Source of the DNA: Ureibacillus yapensis
GTDB taxonomy: Bacteria; Bacillota; Bacilli; Bacillales_A; Planococcaceae
Reading direction: 5' to 3'
Assembly (NCBI RefSeq): GCF_003515775.1
Contig: NZ_QWEI01000004.1
Coordinates: 246,589 to 310,588 of the forward strand
Length of the DNA: 64,000 bases
A model generated the notes under the pieces. That model searched no databases. It was not told where the DNA came from and saw nothing but the letters and a program-made list of their open reading frames with translations. Positions 57,464 through 64,000 of this stretch are shown one piece after another. Within the stretch, counting starts at the first letter, position 1. Each line of letters begins with the position of its first letter. The position numbers and the translations under genes were made by a program.

Positions 57464-57835
57464 ATGACAAAAAAATACGAAGTAGGTGAAGTTGTAACCG
57501 GTAAGGTAACTGGCATACAGCCTTATGGAGCGTTTGTTGCTTTGGATGAACATACACAAGGACTCGTTCATATTTCGGAAATTACGTATGGGTATGTAAA
57601 AGATGTTGCCGATTTTTTAAAGGTTGGTGATGAGATCGAAGTCAAAATCCTGGATATTGATGATCAATCTGAAAAAATCAGCTTATCTACTCGTGCACTG
57701 CAAGAAGCACCGCCTCAAAAGAAAAAAGAGCAAACAAGAAAATCATTGCAAGACCGAGTTGATGAAAGTGATGCGAATGGTTTTAAATCTTTAAAAGACA
57801 AACTGCAACAATGGATCGACCAATCCGGACAATAA
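57464..57835 (+). CDS. yugI: S1-domain RNA-binding protein YugI (general stress protein 13)
   Basis: A 123-aa protein. The S1 domain spans residues 8-77 (GEVVTGKVTGIQPYGAFVALDEHTQGLVHISEI...; VKILDIDDQSEKISLSTR) and is followed by a Lys/Gln-rich tail. GSP13 associates with ribosomes. ATG is preceded by TAGGAACC. It is followed directly by an R2 repeat. Confidence 0.9.
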   Translation: MTKKYEVGEVVTGKVTGIQPYGAFVALDEHTQGLVHISEITYGYVKDVADFLKVGDEIEVKILDIDDQSEKISLSTRALQEAPPQKKKEQTRKSLQDRVDESDANGFKSLKDKLQQWIDQSGQ

Positions 57836-57837
57836 TG

Positions 57838-57928
57838 AAAGCGCAAGCGCCTTATTTAGCCCCGGTCTTTCCGGTTTTCAGCCGTGGACAGACCGCGACC
57901 TAAGACCAGGCTGGCGGTAGTTGCTAGA
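57838..57928. repeat. Dispersed palindromic repeat, family R2 (inverted short copy)
   Basis: It starts AAAGCGCAAGCGCC...AGCCCCGG and ends GGCTGGCGGTAGTTGCTAGACA, the reverse orientation of the copy at 32816. The interior is short, with CGGTCTTTCCG and GGTCTT-like stems. It lies between convergent yugI and rocR-like genes. Confidence 0.6.
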
Positions 57929-57968
57929 CAATAAAAAACAAAAGGGACTGTCTCAAAGACAGCCCCTT
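57929..57968 (-). terminator. Terminator of the RocR-like gene
   Basis: On the minus strand AGGGGCTGTC pairs with GACAGTCCCT around TTTGA, followed by TTTGTTTTTTATT. Confidence 0.85.
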
Positions 57969-59274
57969 ATTTTTTCAGTTTTCGCAGCCGATATTGAAGG
58001 TTTTGCCTGCTCATTCCCAGGGCTTGCGCGGTTTTCGTAATATTGCCCTCGTACATATGAAGCACATTTTGCACATAATAATTTTCTGCTTCTCTTAGAT
58101 ATTCATCCAAAGGCAGAAGTTCTTTATTTGATTGAACGATAAAGAAGTGGGGTTCTCGTGTTGCTTCGGCTAATTGAAGTACTTTAAAACGGAAGTGCAA
58201 CGGAAGCATTTCGTAAGTGACAACTTTTTCATTCGTAATCATCGAAGAAATTTCATCCAACAATAACTCCAGTTCCTTTAGATTTCCTGGCCAATCATAT
58301 TGATGGAATAAATCCATCACATCCTCAGCCACGCCTTCAATGTGGGAAGCAAAACGCTCGCGGTGCCGACTAAAATAATCATTCACAAATGGCTTAATAT
58401 CTTCTTTTCTCTCCGCGAGCGGCGGAATATAAATAGTAAGCGATGCAAAATGATAATATAACTCTTTTAAAAGCTGGCCATTGCCGATTAATTCAACCGG
58501 ATCGTCGCCAATGCTTCCGATCACCATGTGGCTTTCATGATGGATCTCATTCAGTTTCTTCAATAACATTTGCTGCATGGGAATGGATAAAAATTCGATG
58601 CGTTCAAAGAAAAAAGTATACGCTTTATCATTCCCTAAATATTCTTCCAGTTTCTCCAGAATGGAGTGGTTCTTCCTTCTGCTAAATAAAGGTACAAACT
58701 CGTTATTGGCAGGCTTTAATTCATGATGTATGCTTTCTGCAATCATATCTTTTCCAGTTCCGGATTCACCTACCAACAAAACGGGTAATTTAGCTTGAGA
58801 AGCCTTTTTTGCGCTTTCGATGACCGATTTCATTTGGTCGGATACTGCGGTGATGATGTCAAAGGTTAATGGCTCGCCGTAACGTCTTAACGGTTGATAA
58901 ACAAGTTTCTCCAAGGACGTTATATCGCGCGCAAATTCAATTGCTCCAATGATTTCACCTTGATCATACAATGGATAAGTATCGTTGATGGTAGTAATTT
59001 CATGGCCATCTTTGTTCCAATAAGTCTGCTTCACATTCAGTTCCTTTTTTCCTGTCTGCAGGACCCGAAGCAGGGTGCTGTCATTTTGCCTGAAAGCAAA
59101 CAGTTCCAGGATGGAGCGGTCTGAGATATCTTCAATATTAAAGCCTTCGATTTCTTTCATTTTGTTGTTATATAGTATCGTCTGCCCATTGCGATCAATA
59201 GCATGAATGCCCACAGAAACATGTTCAACTGCAGATTCATAAAACTTTATCATCTCTTTTATTTGTACTCCCAT
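57967..59274 (-). CDS. RocR-like PAS/AAA+/HTH regulator lacking the sigma-54 GAFTGA loop
   Basis: A 435-aa protein with the architecture of a sigma-54 enhancer-binding regulator. PAS domain (~15-115, VSVGIHAIDRNGQTILYNN). AAA+ domain with intact Walker A GESGTGKD (169-176). WPGN (328-331). Fis-type HTH at 413-432 (ITKTAQALGMSRQNLQYRL). The region that should hold GAFTGA is replaced by FSRRKNHSILEKLEEYL, and Walker B reads YTFFFERIEF rather than the usual TLFLDEI. It therefore probably cannot remodel sigma-54 holoenzyme. ATG 59274 is 6 nt after GAGGTG. Divergent from rocA, its likely target. Confidence 0.85.
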   Translation of the reverse strand: MGVQIKEMIKFYESAVEHVSVGIHAIDRNGQTILYNNKMKEIEGFNIEDISDRSILELFAFRQNDSTLLRVLQTGKKELNVKQTYWNKDGHEITTINDTYPLYDQGEIIGAIEFARDITSLEKLVYQPLRRYGEPLTFDIITAVSDQMKSVIESAKKASQAKLPVLLVGESGTGKDMIAESIHHELKPANNEFVPLFSRRKNHSILEKLEEYLGNDKAYTFFFERIEFLSIPMQQMLLKKLNEIHHESHMVIGSIGDDPVELIGNGQLLKELYYHFASLTIYIPPLAERKEDIKPFVNDYFSRHRERFASHIEGVAEDVMDLFHQYDWPGNLKELELLLDEISSMITNEKVVTYEMLPLHFRFKVLQLAEATREPHFFIVQSNKELLPLDEYLREAENYYVQNVLHMYEGNITKTAQALGMSRQNLQYRLRKLKK

Positions 59275-59316
59275 GTTGTGCACCTCGAGAAATTTGACAA
59301 TTTTGATAATTAGCGC

Positions 59317-59345
59317 TTGAAAAACGCAACAATCTTTTGCATTAT
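59317..59345 (+). promoter_or_regulatory. Candidate sigma-A promoter of rocA
   Basis: TTGAAA (59317-59322), 17-nt spacer, CATTAT (59340-59345). No GG-N10-GC (-24/-12) element exists in the whole 59275-59442 gap on this strand. Confidence 0.45.
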
Positions 59346-59365
59346 TATATATAGAAAGTTAAAAA

Positions 59366-59388
59366 TAGTGCAAATATTTTTTGCACTA
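59366..59388. promoter_or_regulatory. 9-5-9 palindromic operator upstream of rocA
   Basis: TAGTGCAAA-TATTT-TTTGCACTA is a perfect inverted repeat, 55 bp before the rocA ATG and in the rocR-like/rocA gap. It is a good candidate site for the RocR-like Fis-type HTH. Confidence 0.6.
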
Positions 59389-59442
59389 ATCAATTGTTCA
59401 TGCTACACATACTATTAGTATTATTTTAAGGAGGGTTTTTGA

Positions 59443-60990
59443 ATGATTCCGTATAAAAGTGAGCCATTAACAGATTTTTCAATTGAAGAAAATCGTCAAG
59501 CTTATTTAGAAGCATTGAAAACGGTTGAAAGTGAACTTGGTCAAGAATATCCATTGATTATTGGCGGAGAGCGTATTACAACTGAACAGAAAATCACTTC
59601 TTATAATCCATCCGATAAATCGCAAGTAGTAGGGTTTGTGTCAAAAGCCAACCAAGAATTAGCCGAAAAGGCGATGCAAATTGCCGATTCAACCTTCAAT
59701 ACATGGAAAAAAGTAAATCCCGAAGTTCGTGCAGAGGTGTTGTTCAAAGCGGCAGCTATTGCTCGTCGCCGTAAATTTGAACTTTGTGCATGGTTGACAA
59801 AGGAAGCAGGCAAGCCATGGGCACAGGCAGATGGTGATATTGCGGAAGGAATCGACTTCCTGGAATATTATGGACGTCAAATGCTGGAGCTTGCAAAAGG
59901 GAAACCTTTGGCTGAAAATCAAAATCAAATTAATAAATATACTTATATTCCACTAGGGGTAGGGGTAGTCATCTCACCATGGAACTTCCCGTTCGCCATT
60001 ATGGCAGGAACGACTGTAGCTGGGGTAGTAACAGGAAATACGGTGCTGCTTAAGCCGGCATCAACAACTCCTGTCATTGCATATAAATTTGTGGAAATTA
60101 TGGAGGAAGCAGGGCTTCCGGCAGGTGTCATCAACTATATTCCGGGTTCGGGAGCAGAAGTTGGGGACTACCTGGTGGATCACCCTCGCACGCGCTTCAT
60201 TAGTTTCACGGGTTCCCGTGATGTAGGTTTGCGCATTAACGAGCGGGCTTCGGTTTTAAATGAAGGTCAAATCTGGATTAAGCGAGTCATTGCTGAAATG
60301 GGCGGCAAAGACACAATTGTAGTGGATGACCATGCCGATTTTGAACTAGCTGCCCAGTCCATCGTAACAAGTGCTTTTGGTTTCTCGGGCCAGAAATGTT
60401 CCGCATGTTCACGTGCGGTAATCGTGGGTGATCAAGCATATGAAACCGTACTGAATCGTGTGGTTGAATTAACAAATGAATTAATCGTTGGCGACCCTGC
60501 GAACGGAGAAACATTCGTCGGGCCGGTAAATGATGCGGGGGCATTCAAGAAAATTACGGATTATATTGAGATTGGCAAAGGGGAAGGGCGTTTGGTGGCA
60601 GGCGGCAATGCAGATGATTCCAAAGGCTATTTTATCCACCCGACCGTATTTGCGGAAGTGGACCCTCAAGCTCGTATCATGCAGGAGGAAATCTTCGGTC
60701 CTGTTCTTGCCGTAACGAAAGCAAAGGACTTCGATGAGGCAATTGATATTGCCAACAATACTGAATATGGTTTAACTGGCGCGGTGCTTTCAAATAACCG
60801 TTTCCACTTGGAAAAAGCTCGTGAAGATTTCCATGTTGGCAACTTGTACTTCAATCGTGGATGTACGGCGGCAACTGTTGGCTACCAACCGTTTGGCGGA
60901 TTCAACATGTCGGGTACAGATTCCAAGGCAGGCGGACCGGACTATTTAACACTTCATATGCAAGCAAAAACTGTCTCTGAATCTCTATAA
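59443..60990 (+). CDS. rocA: L-glutamate gamma-semialdehyde dehydrogenase RocA
   Basis: A 515-aa aldehyde dehydrogenase of the 1-pyrroline-5-carboxylate type. [15 protein letters not shown] (~181-195), the catalytic Glu in IAEMGGKD and catalytic Cys in [13 protein letters not shown] are all present. It oxidises glutamate semialdehyde to glutamate in arginine/proline breakdown. Glutamate dehydrogenase follows 242 bp downstream, giving 2-oxoglutarate. ATG after AAGGAGGG. Usual length. Confidence 0.95.
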   Translation: MIPYKSEPLTDFSIEENRQAYLEALKTVESELGQEYPLIIGGERITTEQKITSYNPSDKSQVVGFVSKANQELAEKAMQIADSTFNTWKKVNPEVRAEVLFKAAAIARRRKFELCAWLTKEAGKPWAQADGDIAEGIDFLEYYGRQMLELAKGKPLAENQNQINKYTYIPLGVGVVISPWNFPFAIMAGTTVAGVVTGNTVLLKPASTTPVIAYKFVEIMEEAGLPAGVINYIPGSGAEVGDYLVDHPRTRFISFTGSRDVGLRINERASVLNEGQIWIKRVIAEMGGKDTIVVDDHADFELAAQSIVTSAFGFSGQKCSACSRAVIVGDQAYETVLNRVVELTNELIVGDPANGETFVGPVNDAGAFKKITDYIEIGKGEGRLVAGGNADDSKGYFIHPTVFAEVDPQARIMQEEIFGPVLAVTKAKDFDEAIDIANNTEYGLTGAVLSNNRFHLEKAREDFHVGNLYFNRGCTAATVGYQPFGGFNMSGTDSKAGGPDYLTLHMQAKTVSESL

Positions 60991-61017
60991 TTTACAACAG
61001 CAGAAAAAGAGTATAAT

Positions 61018-61046
61018 AGCAGGCGTTTAGGCGTCTGCTTTTTTTA
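61018..61046 (+). terminator. Terminator of rocA
   Basis: AGCAGGCG pairs with CGTCTGCT (one G-U) around a 6-nt loop, followed by seven Ts. Confidence 0.82.
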
Positions 61047-61232
61047 AAAGCAATTAATGGAAAAGGCGCATATTTTTATGTAGAATGTTAATAATTTAAT
61101 CATTCATATTTATCTTTCTAATTAATTTGAATTGATTCAAAAATGTGAAGAGAATAATAACCAAATAAGATTTAAAGTATGTTACAATGTTTGCGATTAA
61201 ACAAATATAACTATTTTAAAGAGGCGAATAAA

Positions 61233-62477
61233 ATGGCTGAAAATTTAAATCTTTTTACATCAACCCAGGATGTCATTAAAGAAGCATTGAATAAGCTTGG
61301 CTACGATGAAGCGATGTATGAATTGTTGAAAGAACCTCTTCGGATGCTGCACGTTCGCATCCCCGTAAAAATGGACGATGGTACAACACAGGTCTTTACT
61401 GCATACCGGGCACAACATAATGATGCGGTAGGCCCGACAAAGGGTGGAGTTCGTTTCCATCCAATGGTGAACGAAGATGAAGTAAAAGCGCTTTCTATGT
61501 GGATGACATTAAAATGCGGAATCGTTGATTTGCCTTATGGCGGAGGTAAAGGCGGTATTATTTGTGATCCGCGCCAAATGTCAATGCGTGAACTTGAACG
61601 TTTGAGCCGTGGCTATGTGCGCGCGATTTCGCAAATCGTTGGGCCGACAAAAGATATTCCGGCTCCGGACGTATTTACAAACGCTCAGATAATGGCATGG
61701 ATGATGGATGAATATAGCCGCATGGACGAATTTAACTCTCCAGGATTCATTACAGGGAAACCGATTGTGCTGGGTGGATCTCAAGGACGTGATCGCGCCA
61801 CGGCAGAAGGCGTTACGATTGTAATTGAAGAAGCTGCAAAGAAACGCGGTATTGATATTAAAGGTGCACGCGTGGTTATTCAGGGATTCGGTAATGCCGG
61901 AAGCTTTTTGGCTAAGTTTATGAGTGATCTAGGCGCGAAAGTTATTGGCATTTCTGATGCACATGGAGCCTTGCATGATCCAAACGGCCTGGACATTGAT
62001 TACTTGCTTGATCGCCGTGATAGTTTCGGTACCGTTACGACTCTTTTTGAAAATACGATTACGAACCAAGAATTGCTTGAGCTTGATTGTGATATTTTGG
62101 TTCCGGCTGCGATTGAAAACCAGATTACGGCTGAAAATGCACATAATATAAAAGCGAACATTGTAGTAGAAGCGGCAAACGGCCCTACTACTTCTGAAGC
62201 AACGAAGATTTTAACTGACCGAGGAATTCTATTGGTTCCGGACGTATTGGCATCTGCCGGTGGGGTAACAGTATCTTACTTCGAATGGGTGCAGAACAAC
62301 CAGGGGTACTACTGGACAGCCGAAGAAGTACGTGAAAAACTTTACAAAAAAATGGTCGATGCATTTGAGAATGTGTATACAACAGCCACTACACGCAATA
62401 TCAATATGCGATTAGCAGCATATATGGTCGGTGTACGCCGCACAGCGGAGGCATCCCGTTTCCGCGGTTGGGTATAA
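61233..62477 (+). CDS. NAD-specific glutamate dehydrogenase (RocG/GudB type)
   Basis: A 414-aa glutamate dehydrogenase. GPTKGGVRFHP, the catalytic lysine region LPYGGGKGGI (~92-101) and the Rossmann motif VIQGFGNAGSF are intact. It converts glutamate to 2-oxoglutarate plus ammonium. It has none of the active-site insertion known from the cryptic gudB of laboratory B. subtilis. ATG 61233 is 8 nt after AAAGAGG; an earlier in-frame ATG at 61179 is not supported. It follows rocA, matching a catabolic role. Confidence 0.93.
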   Translation: MAENLNLFTSTQDVIKEALNKLGYDEAMYELLKEPLRMLHVRIPVKMDDGTTQVFTAYRAQHNDAVGPTKGGVRFHPMVNEDEVKALSMWMTLKCGIVDLPYGGGKGGIICDPRQMSMRELERLSRGYVRAISQIVGPTKDIPAPDVFTNAQIMAWMMDEYSRMDEFNSPGFITGKPIVLGGSQGRDRATAEGVTIVIEEAAKKRGIDIKGARVVIQGFGNAGSFLAKFMSDLGAKVIGISDAHGALHDPNGLDIDYLLDRRDSFGTVTTLFENTITNQELLELDCDILVPAAIENQITAENAHNIKANIVVEAANGPTTSEATKILTDRGILLVPDVLASAGGVTVSYFEWVQNNQGYYWTAEEVREKLYKKMVDAFENVYTTATTRNINMRLAAYMVGVRRTAEASRFRGWV

Positions 62478-62531
62478 TCCACATCGCCTTATGCATTTCA
62501 AAAGATTTATATTTTCAACTTTGTTAAAATT

Positions 62532-62572
62532 AGCTATGTAAAGAAACTTCTTTGCATAGCTTTTATTTTTTT
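62532..62572 (+). terminator. Terminator of the glutamate dehydrogenase gene
   Basis: AGCTATG(t)AAAGA pairs with TCTTT(g)CATAGCT, followed by TTTATTTTTTT. Confidence 0.85.
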
Positions 62573-62589
62573 GAAAAGGGGAGTCAGGA

Positions 62590-63753
62590 TTGAATAACTT
62601 TTCATTTTACAATCCAGTGCGTCTGCATTTTGGAAAAGGGCAAATTGAGCAATTAAAACAAGAGCTGCCGAAATTTGGACGAAATATTTTAGTTGTATAT
62701 GGCGGCGGAAGCATTAAAAAGAGTGGCCTCTATGATGAAGTAATGGCAATTTTAGAGGAATTAAAAATGAACGTGTTTGAAATTGGCGGGGTTGAGCCTA
62801 ATCCAAGGGTTGAGACAGCTCGAAAAGGGATTGAAATATGCAAGAAGGAATCGATTGATTTGATACTGGCTGTCGGCGGCGGTTCGGTCATAGATTGTAC
62901 AAAGTTAATTGCGGCCGGCGCCAAAATTGATGAAGATGCTTGGAATATTGTAATTAAAAAAGTGCAAGTGACTGATGCCCTTCCGTTTGGAACTATTTTA
63001 ACACTTGCCGCTACAGGTTCAGAGATGAATTCTGCGTCAGTTATTTCGAATGAGCAGACAAAGGAAAAATACGGTTGGGGCAGTCCTTATGTTTTCCCGA
63101 CATTTTCAATTCTTGATCCAACTTATACATTCACTGTTCCTAAAAATCACACGGTTTATGGCATGGTGGATATTATGTCCCATGTATTTGAACAATATTT
63201 CCATGATGCAACGAATACACCGGTTACCGATGAAATGTGTGAAGGGGTACTGCGCACGGTAATTAATACAGCTCCGAAATTACTGGAGGACCTTGAAAAC
63301 TATGAGTTGCGCGAAACCATTTTATTGGCGGGTACAGTCGGTTTAAACGGCTTTCTTTCAATCGGGTCGAGAGGAGACTGGGCAACGCATAATATCGAGC
63401 ATTCCGTTTCGGCAGTATATGATATTCCACACGGCGGCGGCCTTGCAATCATTTTCCCGAATTGGATGAAACACAACGTTTCCGTCAACCCTGAGCGATT
63501 TGCACAACTTGCTGTACGAGTATTCCATGTAAATCCGGATGGAAAATCGGCTGAACAAGTAGCCCTAGAAGGGATTGACCGTTTAAGAGAATTTTGGAAT
63601 TCCATAGGTGCTCCAAGCCGTCTAGCTGATTATGAAATTGATGGCTCTCAACTGGAAGTACTGGTTGAAAAATCGATGGTAAACGGACCATTCGGGAGAT
63701 TTAAAAAGCTGCAAGCAGAAGACGTTCGAACGATTCTTGAAATGTCGCTTTAA
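62590..63753 (+). CDS. Iron-containing alcohol dehydrogenase (YugJ/BdhA-like)
   Basis: A 387-aa group III alcohol dehydrogenase. The NAD(P)-binding GGGSVID is at ~97-103. Metal ligands lie in [14 protein letters not shown], in [21 protein letters not shown] (HX3H..HG) and nearby. It reduces aldehydes such as butyraldehyde with NAD(P)H. B. subtilis has yugJ/yugK of this family in the same neighbourhood. TTG start after AAAGGGGAG. No strong terminator follows. Confidence 0.9.
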   Translation: MNNFSFYNPVRLHFGKGQIEQLKQELPKFGRNILVVYGGGSIKKSGLYDEVMAILEELKMNVFEIGGVEPNPRVETARKGIEICKKESIDLILAVGGGSVIDCTKLIAAGAKIDEDAWNIVIKKVQVTDALPFGTILTLAATGSEMNSASVISNEQTKEKYGWGSPYVFPTFSILDPTYTFTVPKNHTVYGMVDIMSHVFEQYFHDATNTPVTDEMCEGVLRTVINTAPKLLEDLENYELRETILLAGTVGLNGFLSIGSRGDWATHNIEHSVSAVYDIPHGGGLAIIFPNWMKHNVSVNPERFAQLAVRVFHVNPDGKSAEQVALEGIDRLREFWNSIGAPSRLADYEIDGSQLEVLVEKSMVNGPFGRFKKLQAEDVRTILEMSL

Positions 63754-63849
63754 TTTCAGTCAGTAGAAGTTTCCTGCTTCTATAAGAAGTGTAATCAATG
63801 GAAAGTGTAAATGATTTCAGTAGGGTTGAATACTGAGTGAATGAAGTTA

Positions 63850-64000
63850 ATGCCCCAGGCGGATGTCACAGATTTTTAATGGAATGTTAAGAGGAAGTTA
63901 GCCTAAGGTCGTCGCGTCCTACGACAACGGCTAACTGACCTGCATCGTGCAGGCCTAAGCTTGATAATAATCTGGACACAATACGCTAGGCGCATTCAAT
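63850..64000. repeat. Structured dispersed repeat family R1 (single module, runs to window edge)
   Basis: It aligns throughout with 27474-27625: GGCGGATGTCA, GTTAGCC...GGCTAAC, GTCGC(gtcct)ACGAC, CCTGCA(tcg)TGCAGG and a final ACGC-GCG stretch. It lacks the left module. The stem GTCGC/ACGAC has one mismatch here and the outer AGATT stem one change. It probably continues past base 64000. Confidence 0.78.

Noticed and set aside
61179..61232. N-terminal extension of glutamate dehydrogenase
   Set aside because: The 18 extra residues lack a ribosome site and are not found in the family; ATG 61233 has AAAGAGG at proper spacing.

Overview
The window reads as chromosomal DNA of a low-GC, endospore-forming Firmicute of the order Bacillales. 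Gene content and order match the Bacillus subtilis yun/yut/yui/yuf/yug neighbourhoods (sufCDSUB, yunFED, yunB, lipA-yutD-yutE-yutF, yuzB/yutJ, yuzD/yutI, yuiB/yuiD/pepA, mrpABCDEFG, patB/yugE/yugI). YunB and CotW/CotX-like coat proteins indicate sporulation. The family is probably Planococcaceae (Lysinibacillus/Solibacillus-like), but that is an inference from general look, not a computed placement. Strong AGGAGG ribosome sites, frequent TTG/GTG starts and U-rich hairpin terminators are all typical of Bacillales.

Layout. 1-2.2 kb: methionine ABC importer metN(partial)-metI-metQ, then a divergent GltC-like LysR regulator. 4-9.2 kb: complete SUF iron-sulfur assembly operon sufC-sufD-sufS-sufU-sufB. 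9.3-24 kb: a sulfur-scavenging island holding a zinc-free MDR oxidoreductase, an alkanesulfonate system (ssuB-ssuA-ssuC-ssuD), a riboflavin-kinase/RibR-like locus split into two ORFs, assimilatory sulfate genes (cysH-sat-cysC, minus strand), a sulfate ABC importer (sbp-cysT-cysW-cysA), an FMN reductase and a small DUF2292 protein. 24-38 kb: mostly housekeeping genes (yunF, yunE, yunD, an HD-GYP protein, yunB, lipA, yutD, DUF3055, yutE, yutF, yuzB, yutJ, yuzD, yutI, DUF2225, Mn catalase, an A-type Fe-S carrier). 38-44.9 kb: spore-coat genes, a NUDIX hydrolase, CstA, a 52-bp noncoding tandem array, yuiB, yuiD, pepA and a Gly/Tyr/His-rich small protein. 44.9-51.4 kb: the seven-gene Mrp Na+/H+ antiporter operon and yufK. 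51.4-64 kb: a class A PBP, an MFS exporter, cyclophilin, patB, yugE, yugI, a RocR-like regulator, rocA, glutamate dehydrogenase and a butanol-dehydrogenase-like enzyme.

Most interesting signal. Four leaders in the sulfur island (before ssuBACD, before the ribR-like pair, before sbp and before the FMN reductase) share an 18-nt box, GAYYAGACrnACTrAAGG, running directly into an intrinsic-terminator hairpin. It matches none of the S-box, T-box or FMN-riboswitch signatures I know, so it is a candidate undescribed attenuation element that would coordinate sulfonate/sulfate uptake with FMN supply. The ribR-like gene beside it is split by one in-frame stop codon that also forms part of a perfect Shine-Dalgarno for the second half.

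Other points are a RocR-like regulator that has lost the sigma-54 contact loop next to a rocA gene with no -24/-12 promoter, two Rex-like operators on yutJ, and two families of structured dispersed repeats that may be related.
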